DNA of 64,000 bases from Ascoidea asiatica (lineage: Eukaryota; Ascomycota; Saccharomycetes; Ascoideales; Ascoideaceae): assembly GCA_001600695.1 (NCBI GenBank), contig BCKQ01000012.1, positions 518,945-582,944 of the forward strand, read 5' to 3'. A model generated the notes under the pieces. The model worked only from the letters and a program-made list of their open reading frames with translations, searched no databases and was not told the DNA's origin. Position numbers and translations under genes: made by a program. Below, piece by piece: positions 22,760 through 36,077 of this stretch (positions within the stretch are counted from its first letter, which is position 1; each line of letters opens with the position of its first letter).

Positions 22760-23700
22760 ATTCACTACATCAGTTTTGTTCTTTTAATTTATTATTTTCA
22801 TTGAAGGCACTGTATTAACTTTGTTCACGATATTTTTTTCATTTATTATTTTCCTACCATTTAGTATGTTCATTCAAGTCTTGGTGCTTCAATTCATTCC
22901 CTTCATTCAATTGATTCAATACGTTTCACTGATTACATTCATTATTCTGTTTTTATTTATTACCTTTATACAATTCATTATATACCGTCAGTTGAAAACA
23001 TTTTTTTTTTTTTTTTTTTTTTGCTTTTCATTATATACATTCAATACCTTTTATTGTTTTTTTTTGTTCAATGATTTTCAATTTTTATATTTATTCAATT
23101 TAGTATATTCTTGTTAATCATCATGTTCTTTCACGTCATTGTATTTGTTGGATTCACTGTATTCTTGCCATGTTTTATATTCATTCACTTTGATATTATA
23201 TATAAAAAGATTTTGTTTATCCAATATTCTGCTATTTATCAAATGCTACAAAATGTAGTCAGGTGGTTAAAATTAGCTTCAGAATATAGTTTCTGTTCTT
23301 CGTAACAAAGACTATTTTCCATACAAAAATCTAGAACAGTTTCCCTGCGGGCATGTCACCGATGTTCGTATTTGCTTTTCTAAAAAATTTCGAACCTAAC
23401 TCAAATTTTAATATCCGAAATTGGGCCTGGTCATTCTTTATTTGTCACAGTCTCAATATAATTTCATCATGTATTGAATTAAAACAAGAAATTGTAGCAA
23501 CCCATTCTTAATAATTCGAAATACTTTATCAACATCCAGGCTATCAACAGGCACAGCTAAAATAGCAATTGGAGGAGTTTGAGAAGAATTAGAAGAAAAT
23601 TAAAAAAAAAAGTCCATAGATTCATTAAATGAAAATTGAGAAGGAAGTTAGAAAATTAGACCCGTATAGTTGCCAGTAAAATATTTTTAAGCAACTTTAA
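22760..23700. other. T-rich low-complexity sequence
   Basis: The first 550 bases are strongly T-rich on the plus strand, with many degenerate TTCATT/ATTCAA units and a run of about 21 T near 23002. The two open frames here (22821-23117 and 23111-23305) encode only Phe/Ile/Leu-rich low complexity and are not taken as genes. The rest, to 23700, may be the ruined RT of the following gypsy element. Confidence 0.6.
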
Positions 23701-25560
23701 CAAATGAATAAAAGGATTTTGAACTAGCGAAAAAGAATTTTTTGCCAATTTGTAAATCAGTGAAGTTTTTTCATCATTGTTTAGATGGTAAAAGATTTGA
23801 AATAAATAGAGGACTTGAAAGTTTAAAAGGAATTATTAATCCAAAAACTCGATTAAAAGGAAGAATTAATAGATGCAGCGGTACAGTGACCGAATTCGAT
23901 TGTGAAATGATCTATAGAAAAGGAAGTGCTAATGGTGCGGTCAGTGATTTATCAGCAATAGAATTAAATTCCCTTTTCATATCACTAAATTAAACAGAAA
24001 TTAATATTACAAGAAATTTAATTATAGCCTCAAATGCAGATCATTACTCGACAGATTTTCCTTCTCAGAAATTTGTAAAATTTTAAAAGAAAATAGTTCA
24101 AATTCAGAATGCTATAATAAAGAAAAGCAACTCATTATTTAAAATAAACTCAAATTCTGATTAAATATTTCAAATTAGAAAATAATACACCATATTATGA
24201 TAATAGTGATAAGCTAGAAACTTTTACAATACCCGTTCCAGAAAAATCATCGTTACCAGGTTTTTCACATTCTTATTCAAATCAACGACCGTCAGGAATT
24301 TTTGGAACTTTTGTGCTCATCAATAGATCATTTTATATTTCTAAAGTTCAAGAAAAAATCAATAAACAAATTGATTTTTGTTATGAATGTCAAAAAATGG
24401 AGTTTCAAGTTTACAAAACTGAAATTTAATACCAATTTATGGGCAATGAAAGAAATTCGAAGCAATCACAATGGATTTCTTTTCAATCTGCAGATAGTGA
24501 AAAAATCAGGTTCAACAGCTGCAATTTCGGTATTAGTAGATCAGTTAACAAAAATATCTAGATTATTATCAGTTACTAGAATAATTACTGCTGAAGAAAT
24601 AGCAAAATTATTCATTTCAGATTATTCACCACTTCATGGTTTACCAAGAGAAGTAATTTCAGATAGAGATACATTATTCGTATCTCGATTTTGCAAAACC
24701 ATCATGAATGATATCTATATTAAAAGATCAATGTTCATAACCAATCATCCATGCACTGGAGCATTATTAGAAATAAAAAATAAATCAAGTTGAAATCAAA
24801 TTAGAAACTTATCATCTTTCGATTTAGCTAATTTCCCTGTTTATTTAGGTATTTTAGAATACTACATCAAATCACAAATTTTAGAATCAACAGGTTTAAC
24901 CAGATGTGAAATGGATTTAGGTTTTAACCCAACATTATAAATAGACAAAGCAAATTTATTAAATATTAGTCTTATTCCAACCGAGTTTGCAGAAAATAGA
25001 AAAGAATTTTTGAAATACATTCAAAATCAAGTTATAGATCGGCAATTAAATCAATAGCAGTTTTTTAATAACAAGCATATAAAAAGAACACTTAAGATGG
25101 CAGAATTTTTCTTACATCTTAAAAACGAAATCACAAATTATACTAATAGATATCCATCTATAATCTTTTTTTAAAGGTCCTTTAAAAGTTATCAAAACGA
25201 ATAACAAAAATTGATATAAATCAGAATTACAAATTGGATTACAAAAAATTCATCCAACATTAAATATTCTGTAGTTAACAGAATACCACGTTTCACAATA
25301 TCCAAAGAAAGTTCCATGAAATTTGATGGATCAAGCATTAAGAGCAAGGGAAATTAATCAAATAGTAGAAATTCAAGCATATAATAATAATACCAACACA
25401 CATGAAGTCAATTATAAAAACTGTAATCCACAAACTACAGTTATTATGACTGAAGAAATATTCAAATGCCGTCCAGTCAAATTACAACATTCAGTCGTAT
25501 ATAATTTCAAACAATTATATCAGTTTTCCGAAGACGGAGGAGGCAATTTATAATATCACT
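23701..25560 (+). mobile_element. Ty3/gypsy pol remnant (RNase H and integrase)
   Basis: At 23720-23993 the frame reads as a gypsy RNase H: AKKNFLPICKSVKFFHHCLDGKRFEI followed by ESLKGIINPKTRLKGRINR, TEFDCEMIYRKGSANGA. From 24440 to 24793 comes the integrase core (STAAISVLVDQLTKISR, then ITAEEIAKLFIS, LPREVISDRDTLFVSRF with a catalytic Asp, and the TNHPCTGA equivalent of the H-P-Q-T-D-G-Q block). The third catalytic residue region is degenerate. RNase H before integrase defines Ty3/gypsy. A further 76-codon open frame (25323-25553) may be the C-terminal tail. Upstream gag, protease and most of RT are missing or unreadable, and no LTR could be assigned with certainty. Confidence 0.85.
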
Positions 25561-26394
25561 TAGAAAGGATTTATTTAATCAATTAACATTTCAACAAACA
25601 TTTTCATTTAAAAAACAAAAAAATCAAAACAAAAAACAATTTATATTAGATAAAACCTCTTCATATTATCCAACACATTTTACAGAAATAATACCACTAT
25701 ATTAAATCTTTTTTGATTTGTCAATACAATTCAGGTAGTCATTATATTTCACTTAATATATTTCACCAAGTAATTAGCAAAGTTCAAATTAAATTTTAAG
25801 TTTAAGAGTTACTAAGTAATTCAATTTATGAAACATTTTATACCAACTATTGTAATAAAATAACTAGATCAGCTTAATCTGCAAAAGCTCATGATCATTC
25901 CATAGTTATTCTTTCCTATTCAACTTTTTATATCATTTTTTTATCTTAGTTTTCACGAATTCAATTTTTATCAATGATAAATCTTTATCAATCCTAAATC
26001 TTTATTCAAGTTTTTATAAATTTTTTATTTTTCAAGCTTTCCAAAATTTAGTTTTGCGTTCCGCGTTTCGCGTTAAGTTCATATTACTATACAAATTGTG
26101 TTTTTGCACTTCGCATTTCGGCTTGGGCTATATTTTTAGTCATTTTATTATTTTTTACATACTAATCTTTTGAACGATTGTTAACTATATTGCACCGTAA
26201 TGAAGTATGAAGTACCATAGTAATATTTTGGTCAAGTTTTCTTTGACCAAAACTACAGAAAAATGACTATCATTATTTTTCAAAATTTTGCATACAAAGG
26301 ATTTTAAAATTACAATATTTCAATATTCATTTATAATAATATGTTTCAGTCCATAATTATCTTTTAAAAGACTTAAGTGACACAAATATTTCAA
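25561..26394. other. AT-rich stretch, no gene
   Basis: A-rich then T-rich DNA. Two related GC-richer blocks at about 26054-26075 and 26104-26130 (TTGCGTTCCGCGTTTCG and a TTGCACTTCGCATTTCGG variant) form an imperfect direct repeat. No coding sequence seen. Confidence 0.5.
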
Positions 26395-27455
26395 AAAGAT
26401 TACTATGCAAAACACTGAATTTCGAATTATTTGTGAGAATTTCTAGGTAATACCATGTGAGGTGATATAGTCTAGCCGCACAAGCCTGAAGCTACGAATT
26501 TTGCCGACAGCTTAGTAGTGAAAGCCCTGGTGAAAATGCCTTGTACGTATGATGACTACAGGAAAACGGAAAGCCGCTTGGGATACTTTCTCCGCGAAAG
26601 TAATCTGTTACGGCCAATCAAGGGGCCGTAGCAGTCCCGGTGTACTGATTTACCCGTTCCTGTGTTGATCAAGGATTCACAATCGAGGAATGAGCGTTAT
26701 CTATGAATATGGATTGACTACGCACATGTTACAATATGCAAGATCGAGATACTTGAAGTATTCTCCAGGTACAATGTTCCATGACACTGGCCAGATCCAC
26801 TGGCCTGCGCCGGATTAGGAAACTGATTATCAGGAACACCGGAACATGATTGCGGAATACCCGAATGATTCCGATATACCAACACGCGAGAGTGCAGGTT
26901 TCATGTTCCAATTAGTAATTGTCCGAAGCAATTATTAGTTCATATTTTTCTGTGAGGGGTTAATATACGGATGAAGAAGACGTGATGTCTTGGCATGCAT
27001 AACTGTTCTTGGCGAACAAGCTGATGTCATGGGGCTGGATGAGGGGTAATTGATCAGTGAGTAGCTTCCAGAAGTTGATTGGCTTCTTGGACGCGAATGT
27101 AACAACTGATAGAAAAAATCCTTGAAGGTTTTTGCAAAAAGAAATGCTACTCGTACCTTAAATCAAATTGTAGGTGGACAGTACTAACTTGTTCTTTGAG
27201 ATTAGGAGACGTAATTTCAACCCCAAATTACAGGTAGGAGGTGATATCCTCCTTATGTTTGGGCTCCTCCATGGTAACTTTTCCGCTATACGTATGTCAA
27301 AAAGCAAGCACGATTTATAAGAAATATTTCTTGCTGATCAAGGTCCAGATCAATATAAAAAGACCTTGATTTCTCAATATTTTTATACAACTTTTTATAT
27401 AGATTTTATCGAAATAAATGAATATGGCTTCTAATAATAAGAATAAAATTCAACA
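26395..27455 (-). repeat. Left arm of a ~1.06-kb inverted LTR-like repeat
   Basis: The reverse complement matches 30174-31233 collinearly over its whole length, with strongest similarity at the inner end: TGTTGAA start, ATTAGAAGCCATATTC, ATTTATTTCGATAAAA, CTATATAAAAAGTTGTATAA (a TATA-like run), AATCAAGGTCTTTT and TTGAAATTACGTC. Further blocks are ATGCATGCCAAG and AATAATTGCTTC. Starting TGTTGAA with a TATA box nearby fits an LTR read on the minus strand. Similarity may continue a little beyond the stated outer edge. Confidence 0.8.
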
Positions 27456-30173
27456 ATATTTCAATCAAGTATCAAGAAAAAAAGAAAAGTAGATATTTAT
27501 TAAAATAGAAAACTGTTGATGATAAAAAATAGAAGCCAAAGAGTTTAAATAACTGACATATCTCTGGCATCCGCACATGGCAAAACAATATAATTAATAG
27601 AGATTTAAAGAAACTAATAGGAATAAAACAGAAGGTGATCAATGCAAGTCCCCAGCAACAAACTGTGATAAATACTAAGCTGTAACCCTCTATGTCAAAC
27701 AAACGGAGTAAATAATTATTAACAATAAGCAATATTAATAAACCGTACTAATAATAATATATCCTACAAATCTTACAACTGCACCAAGACTGTATTATCC
27801 TGGAAAAGTTTATTCGGTCGCTGGAAGCTATATTGAACAGTGGGCTTAATATTCGTTTTATTTTTAGCAATCATAAGGCAAACGTTCAACTAACAACTGA
27901 AACTAACACTAGCAGTCATTTGAAAATAATAATAGTAGTACTTTGAAGATGTGGCCATACATTGCTACTGAAACTGAAAATAATATTTTATGAAAACATG
28001 TAAAATAATCGTTAAGGACGGTATAACGGGTAAACTTGACTTTAATATGAAGTATTAGTAAAAGAACCAGAAAATGATGTTTATTAGAAGGGGGAAACCA
28101 AGGCAAGAAAGATTAAACTAAAATAAAAGATTATCTATAAACTGTGGGACTTCCATTTGATGGAAAAGGGTATGAAAAAAAAAAAGTGGCAAAACAGCGT
28201 ATAACCAAATCAGAATATGACAACATGTATCAATAAAACTGGGTAAGGGAAGTAATATGCAAAAAGGACACAAAACTACATTAAAAAACAGAATTCATGG
28301 AAATATGTATGAGGAATAAGCAGACTTAAACCGAATACTTACCAGCTTATGCTAATGTACTATTGAACTACATTAAGTCGCAAATAATGCAAGACACATT
28401 TTAGTTAACAAAACTGATTTAGGACAACCAATCTATACTTGTCCTTATTTAGAGATATGTATTTTTCAGCTAATATTATATATACATTCCTGGTTAAATT
28501 TATTTCTTAAGATAATGGTTACGGCAACCAACTGGAGCGGATAAAATCTATTTGTAGTTTGGGAAAGTAATTCACATAAAACAATCAAAGGTTTAGTAAA
28601 ATAATTCTGTTAGCGACTGGTTTTAGAATACAGGTGTGTAAAAAATTAGGCAATCTACAGAATTGAAATCACCTTGCCAATAAATTTATAGAAAGAATAG
28701 TATGCATAGAAATCCGCTGGTTCTGAATATTTCACGTAAGGTAACCGATAGCACAAAATATCTTACAATAAAAAACTTGAGTAATCTCTTTTCAAGTGTC
28801 ACACACAAACAGTACAATGTACAAACTTGGGAGCAGTGGCGGTTATATTGGCGGTTGTAGCACAGGCCTTCCTGATAACTAAGGAATGGAACCAATGTTA
28901 CCCGACCTTGCTAAAAATGCGTTTTCTAGTATTTGATAGGTTATGAATATCACATGAAACTTGATATCGATTCACGCATGTTCATTGTGGTGATTGGTAA
29001 CGTAACTTGCAGACACTACGTTCCGTTTCTCTTTTTGTTTTTCGATTCCTTCTAATTCTTTTCAATTCTTTACTTTACTTTCCTCCACTTTCGAACTTAT
29101 ATAACTTTTTATGACCCAAATATGTTTCCTGTCAGATGGTATAATTATGGGCCATTTATCCTTTTGTGATACATATCCTCTGGAGAAGATTCGCAAAATA
29201 GTTACAAAAAGACTACATTCTTTTGCTCCTAAGCAAACCCTATTTAATGCTGTTAGATCTTCCACAGGTAGAAAAAGCTAAATACAACTGTATACTACAG
29301 TAAAGTGGTGATTTGGACAAGCTCTTGCTTCCATGACCCATGTTTTATTGCTCACCTGCCCGGTGATCAGGTTCGTTCCGTTCGCTAGTGAAAAGTTTTA
29401 GCCTTTTCTCATGAAATGCTACAAATAACGTATCGGCTACAGTTTTGCATTCTAATCATTACTTGCTATAATCACAAATAATAGTTTACAATTCATGGTG
29501 TCGGAAATCGTTGGTTGTGAAAACTTTATACTTTCTTCTGGTATAGCGACCATAGCATGAAAAAAATTCTTAACCATATTCTCCGTTTGGCGATTTCTAC
29601 TACAGAATACAATAAATTATATTTGCAAGAGAACCCAAGGATGGCAAACATTAGTCAAGCCTTTATACCAATTCAGAAAGCAGTTTTGTTTTGAAACTTG
29701 AAAACAAATCCTCATATATATATCTTCGAACTCCACTTTGCTATATTTCTTTGAAAGAGCGAAGGGAAAAAACTTTTTACAAACTTACACAAATCTCTGA
29801 CTTACATTTTTATTTGAACATTGCTGATACTTTCAATAAGAAAATAGTGTTACTAAAAGCGATAGATTTAGAGCATAACTTATCTGCAACTTCGATTCAT
29901 TTCCTTTTTATTATATATTTTTCATTTTGAGCCACAAGGGATGTCAAAACTCAATAGTCTGCAGTACCTTCAACTGATGGCGGAATCAGACTTGAATACT
30001 AGTGCTAGAAGGAACTGATCTTTTTGCAAAAAAAATGCAAAAGCTAAAGTAAAATAACAATTGATATGTATTATAATTACAAGGCGTATATACCATAAAT
30101 TGGGTATAAACAAAAACTTAAAATAAATCGAGTGAATTGCAGAAAGGATATAAACATAATTACTGAAAGTATT
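27456..30173. other. Spacer between inverted repeat arms, no recognised gene
   Basis: 2.7 kb with only short frames on either strand (the longest are ~80-86 codons) and no domain I can name. A-rich on the left, T-rich in places on the right. If the arms are the long terminal inverted repeats of a DNA transposon, this is its non-coding interior; if they are two LTRs, it is ordinary flanking DNA. Confidence 0.45.
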
Positions 30174-31233
30174 TGTTGAATATTATTATTATTAGAAGCC
30201 ATATTCATTTATTTCGATAAAAGCTATATAAAAAGTTGTATAAAAATGATGAGAAATCAAGGTCTTTTCATATTGAGTTGAACCTTGATGAGCAAGAAAT
30301 ATATCTTATAGATACTGCTAGCTGTTTCCCATACGTATTGGAAACCGGTTGCTATTGGGGAGGCCAAAATCAAGGGGGATATCAGTTCTTACCTTTAATT
30401 TTTGTGGTTGAAATTACGTCGGGTAATCTGAAACTAGAAATTAGTATGGTCCAGATACAATTAGCTAGAAGGTACAACTAAAATTTCGCTTTGATAGAAC
30501 CTAGCAGGACTTGTTCTTTCAGTTGGTACATTCATCTGTCCGACTAGCCAACCAACATATGGTTTTGGGACCAATGAGTTACCCCTTGGTATGCCCCAGC
30601 ACAACACCTGTTTCGCCACTCATAATTATGCATGCCAAGGCATCATGCGTTGTAGAACCGCATATTAATCCCTGGCTGAAAAATATGAACCAATAATTGC
30701 TTCTTATAGTTACTAGTTTGCACATGAAACGAGGCCCCTCGTCGGTCGGTAGATCTAAGTCAGTCGAGTATATCACAATTAAGTTTCACTCTTCCTGAAT
30801 AGGTAATCACTTACCCAATGGGGACCAAGCCACTGGAGCCGACAATTGACATAAAATATAATACCTGGAGAATACTTGAGGTAAACACAGGATACATCGT
30901 ATAACGTGTATTTAAACAAACCATACTCACAGCTAAACCTCACGCCTGAGCTGTGAATACTTGTTCCGCTTATGAACGTGTAAGTCAGTATAACCCGACT
31001 GGTCAAGTCCCTTGCTTGGCTTTTAGAGAATACTATCGCTGAGACGGCACCCCAAGAGGCTTTCGTTGTCCAGTACTAAGCATAAGTACAAGTCCTTATC
31101 ACCATCGCGTACAGTAGTATCTAGGCCACATTCATAGTTCCCGGGCTGTGCAACTTGACTAATTTTACCTCGGCTGGTCTTACGGAGAAATCCTGACAGG
31201 TAACAATTGTGTTCAACTGAAGCATGATACTCA
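30174..31233 (+). repeat. Right arm of the ~1.06-kb inverted LTR-like repeat
   Basis: Plus-strand partner of 26395-27455, beginning TGTTGAATATTATT at 30174, with TATATAAAAAG at about 30226-30236. GC content is higher than the flanks from about 30500 on. A few open frames inside (30236-30481, 30511-30696) are not conserved between the arms and are not taken as genes. Confidence 0.8.
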
Positions 31234-34200
31234 GCAGCGTGTTGCTCTTTGACTCGGGGAGTGGTCAGAATTAAGAATAGGTTAACAAAATGTAAAATAT
31301 ATCATTAGCTACCTTATCTAAATGTGCACAGGTTATCTTTCTTTAGGTTAGCCATATAGGAACATCGTCTTTATGGAAATTATCAGGTATTACATTAGAA
31401 TTAAGATACATTGGAAAATAATAATATATGGCTATTGGTAACATATTACCACAAGGTTAAAGCAACAATAATACGTAAGTTTCGAAGTTGTATCGAAATT
31501 GGCTTTTTCAAGTTTGATATAAACTACCTTACCATTGTACGCCATAATATATTACACTATTATACAATGTTTGGCTATTGGCAGTTCAGGTACGGTATTT
31601 TTCAATCAAACAACAACCGCATTCGATATAACAGTAGACAGAACCCTGAATCTCTTGTACAACCTAGCTAACTCTTTCAAACGACGTCGACCCACCATGA
31701 AACTGTTTACATGAATATTTAAGTCTTTTAGCAGCTGCTCAGCCTTTTTCGGAGTACAACGTTACCAATAATTATGGCTATAAGGAAGTCAAACTATTTT
31801 AATGAAGTCGGCTGATCACAATCGCACAAGGTAGACGGCCAAGCAATCCCCGAAAGATTTGTTCTGTTCATGAAAGGCTCTGCTGTTTCAACTGTCGGTA
31901 CTGGAAATGCAAGCCGTATTTGTCGAGGAATATTTTAAATCACATATTCTTCAGTATATTCTTCTAACCCTGCACAATTAGCGTTCGTTTATGACAGCTA
32001 CCGGAAATATTAGCTATAAGGTGTCGCTAAAAAATCTTTCTTCGAAGTAAAGATATGGCCTACTTTGAACTAGCAATGGTTTAAAATTAGTAAGCAAAAA
32101 AAATCTATAGTAACTAGCATATTTTTTTAACCTCATTTATTTGAAACCCTCAAAACGTCACCACACACAATGCCTTCTTGTTGCTGCCTGATAATTCTAG
32201 ACGAAAACCATTAAACAATGAAAATAATTGTAGCAAATTTAACAAATTCTTGGCGATAGCGTCATCCATTGGATTAGCAGCCAAGCGGTGTGTATCCATC
32301 AAGATTTGCACTGGGTGTAATAAGGCTGTTAAAGTTTTTAGTAACAACGGTCGACACTCATAAGGAGCAGAAGAATATCCTTGAACAAATTAATTGCATC
32401 GTACCCGATGAAGCGGATCAACCATCATAAGCTCTCTGGAAAATATATAGAAATAGAAATTGGTGCATCAGTATCAGGAACATCAGAAAAAGAAAAAAAA
32501 ATCAAGCTGATAGTGGTTCTGTAGAATGATCTGTGTGCTCAGTCAAATTCAGTTTCTTAACAGGAACTTACCGGAAGCACTTTGAATATAATATAGGAAG
32601 TAGCTTTGCGGAGTCTCCAGGCTAAACATAACACTGATTACACTATCGTCTATTAGAATATCGCGAAGTTTTTTTTTCAAGCTTGGTTTTTCACCTTGAG
32701 ATGGGATTCATAATCATCCTTGTAAATTGAGTACATCGTAATAAACCAAAACCTCATTTGACAACCAATTTGTGAAACCTTTTACCCCTATATTGTTTCA
32801 GTGTTTTGATGATTGTGTAAAGGCGACCTTGTGTAGTTACAACTCAACTCATTACATAATGTTAGATCTTCTGCTACCCTTAGTCTACTTCTACATGCAA
32901 CACACAACCATTTAGCGCATAGGAATATATATTCTTATTTTGGTTTATCATCGTCCGCTGTCTTTCTCAGCTTGTCGTCATCGCTATGATTCGGACGTGA
33001 TTCTGATTTCGTCTCTCTATCTGTTCCAGTGTTTCCTCCTGCCGCTCTTGGCTCTCTTGCGTTTCTTCCCTTTAGTTGTCTCGCTGTCTGGTTGCTATGA
33101 TCCCTGCTGTGAGAGGCCATTCTTGAAATGCAGAATTCATATAAATAGCGTTTTTATTAGTTTATTCTTTTAGGCCCGTTTTTATGTTTTAACATAATAT
33201 TGTTGTTTTTGGATTGTTGTTGTTAGTAATTGTGTTAGAATCCTATTGTATTTTAGTACCGCACAGGGAACAACTGTCTAACAGTTACACTTAAACATTA
33301 TAGAGTCATTCTCATCAGGACTTTGATTACAAGAAAAATCTAGAGCAATAATTGATACGCCTGATATACTGCTTTTTTCAGGATTGCTAAACACCTGCCC
33401 ATTTATCGATTGTTTAAAAATGCACCGGTCATATTCCTAGTTTATACAGTTAGCAAGAAGAAATATTTTTGGCATATTAGAGTTTCCCATTTTGCCAAAA
33501 TTTGTGATGACCTAGGCTTATAAAATATCGCACCTTTTGAATCCTACAAGTTGCAAGGTTCTTGAAATTTGTTCTATAGCAACTGAAGTTTTCAGCAGAA
33601 AAAAATGCGGTGGCCACAATTGAAATGTGTTTTAATATTCCGTCTAAATTGAAATTGTAGCGCATTAGTTTGACTAATATTGGAAACTATATTTCACTTA
33701 CGAGATTTCAAAACTCAGATAAAATACGGAGTGTTGTCATATTAATAATGCAATATCATCAGATATACGGCTGGCTATGTTCCACTAACGAGGCCAATCA
33801 GGGGAACGCCCGAACTTTAGGTATTCAGCAGAAAGTCAGGATAGTACATCGATTTTAAGTTTGGTGGTGTTCAACACATTCAACTGCCTCAGTGCCGCTC
33901 GCTACACATTGGACTGCAATGTATCCCCGTATTTATCGTGGGAGGGGGGATTAAGAAACACCTTGCTGCCATGTTCAGCCCGCAAAACAACTGGGTACAT
34001 ATTGGTTACTCACGATTCCATTCGTACTTTTGATTTTTTGCATCATCTCTAGGATTCCGGCATTTGCGAGAATTTGGTCCGTCGCTCTCCGTTGGTGTAG
34101 TCAAATAATATGGAAACTGCTTCATTGCTTTTTAGCTGCCTTAACTTCCGATTTACCAATGGCTCTCGAATAGCATTAAAATTTATTTTGCTTTAAAAGG

Positions 34201-34713
34201 TTTACAGGATATTGCAGATGAACCGATCCGGCGACGGGGGTACCACCACTTGCATCACTAGCGGATTTAATGTAACAATATGATAGTGAGTTAAGGTCTG
34301 GATTTTCCAGTAAGAAATGGACATACGAAAAGCATTGTCTTGCTACGCCGTTTTTAATATCCTTTCATTTCTTCAGAAAAAAAAAAAGAAGAAAGACACG
34401 CATCGTCATATACTAGGGCGTTAATAATAATTGCGTGTCGAAAATAATCTTTTTAAAACGGTACTTTAAAACTCACTAGAGAAAGAAAGTTGGCTATTAT
34501 TTTGCAACCCGGATTTTCTAGCCTTTCCGGAAAAAAAATTCGAGCACCTGGAACGCTACGAAGGAGGTGTGTCCCATTTTTTAAATTTTTATCTAAATTG
34601 TTAAAACAGCGCGTGTATTGAATAGGATTGCAAATAATATTTAAAAAATTTTTGATTTCACATCTTAACAATATTTTTAGAAACCTATTATTTTTATATT
34701 GGAATGAAAGTTA
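31234..34713. other. Long stretch without a firm gene
   Basis: Mixed-composition sequence, stops in all frames. Minus-strand frame 32347-32150 would encode a helical Leu-rich peptide without known motif, and minus-strand 33120-32938 is listed separately. An A-run lies at about 34378-34390. No LTR, rRNA or tRNA pattern found. Confidence 0.4.
32938..33120 (-). CDS. Small hypothetical ORF, hydrophilic and GC-rich
   Basis: A 61-codon minus-strand frame starting with ATG. Its codons are clearly more GC-rich than the surroundings. The product is highly charged (Arg, Asp, Lys, Ser, Asn) and probably disordered. A TATTTATA run lies about 30 bp upstream of the ATG. It could be a real small gene, a first exon, or a retroelement nucleocapsid tail. 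The plus strand is also open here (32940-33173) but encodes a hydrophobic, less gene-like peptide. Confidence 0.22.
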
Positions 34714-34715
34714 TA

Positions 34716-36075
34716 CAGCCAGAGTCAATAAATTGGCATCCGTTTTTAACTGGCCCGAAATTTCTTTTTCAATACTCGATATTAAAATAAAACCATTTTA
34801 TTAAATTACATGGACTATATAGTAAATAAATAAAAAACAGTTAATTGTTAATCCAAATATGATGAATCCGAAATTCAAATATACCTGTAAAATCGTGAAA
34901 CAGATTCTTGTTCATCTATGGTTTGAAGAAAATAAGAAACTTTCTTATCTTGCCCATAAAATCAAATGAAGCTTCCTACGGAGAAGCTGATAATTCATAG
35001 GCGTAAGAAGGCTACGTGGCCTCAAAAATCAAACGGAAGACAGGTAACACTCACTGCAGATGATTGCATAACACTGAAAATAGAAGTTTTTACAGATCAC
35101 GGTGTTTTTTGGACGGATTTCGCAGGTGAGGGAAGCCTAAATACAAAAAAACATGCTTTTAAAAATGGCAATAAAAAAGGGAAAAAAAGATTCAAAACCG
35201 TTTTTTAGTCATGCTCTTAGAAAGGCCAGAGACGTTTTTGCTAAAATGTATAAGGGAATACCACTAAAACATTGGAGATAAGCCATTTTCTCAGATGAAA
35301 GTTTCATAAGCATCATGGGGTGCTCAAGATTGGATACTGAGAACTAAAACATCGATTTAAAGAGGTGTATTGTCGAAGGAGGTTAAGCAGGTGGCTTGGC
35401 GATGTTTTACGATTAAAGGTTTGGGAGATTTACATCAATTTGAAGCTGGTAGACCTGGTAATTCTCTTGGGTATCAAACTTCTTTAGAAGAAAGCTTTTT
35501 CCCTAAATTTCTGCTAATTTTCATAATAATGACCAGGTGATTTTCCAGCGAGATAATGCCCAATGCATGAATCTTATTCTACTAAAAAAAATTTCAAACC
35601 AAAGCGTTTTAGAGTTGTTATGTGGCCAGCCAATTGTTCAAATTCAACCCAGATTGAGAATCTTCGGCCCATTTTCAAACGGAAAGTTTCTAGACAGGCC
35701 CCAGCGCTAGACAGATCCTTGCAATCAAGAAAAACAAGGAAACAAGAACTTCAAGGCCATTGGAAAATGCTGAAAACTACCGAAAATTCCATCCATAACC
35801 TTATTAATTCAATCCGTACAAGATTAGAAATGGTTTTGGAACAAAAAGGAGGCTCAATTCCGTATTAGGAAATGTTTGTAAATTTCTTTATACTTTCTTA
35901 TTTTTTTTTTTACTTTTTCTATTCTTCATTTCTTTCTCTACATTTTCGTGTATTTCATTTTTAATTTCAAAATCTTATTTATTAAAACAAATCCATTTAA
36001 CAAAACGTCAAAGTCTATAAATTTACATCCGCTTTATTTCTGAGAAGCGGATTTCCAATTTATTGACTTTCACTG
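34716..36075 (+). mobile_element. Tc1/mariner DNA transposon, inactive
   Basis: Left end CAGCCAGAGTCAATAAATTG at 34716 and right end, read on the minus strand, CAGTGAAAGTCAATAAATTG from 36075 form terminal inverted repeats of about 28 bp, matching at nearly all positions through ..ATCCG. Both ends are flanked by TA (34714-34715 and 36076-36077), the Tc1/mariner target duplication. The total of 1,360 bp and a single transposase on the plus strand are typical of the family. Confidence 0.9.
34966..35868 (+). pseudogene. Tc1-like transposase (DD34E type), broken
   Basis: The N-terminal part (34966-35208) carries the Arg/Lys-rich linker and a second DNA-binding helix-turn-helix-like region. Catalytic blocks follow: AIFSDES with the first Asp at 35294-35296, AWRCFTIKGLG at ~35395, FQRDNAQC with the second Asp at 35552-35554, and WPANCSNSTQIENL with Glu at 35656-35658. 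The second Asp and the Glu are 104 nt apart, one base short of the 105 expected for DD34E, so a single-base deletion lies between them. A TAA at 35279 and other frame changes also disrupt it. The C-terminal 101-codon frame (35563-35868) is open. Confidence 0.88.
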
Positions 36076-36077
36076 TA

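Noticed and set aside
22821-23305. Two Phe-rich ORFs resembling membrane proteins
   Set aside because: They arise from T-rich low-complexity DNA with a T homopolymer; no true membrane-protein pattern.
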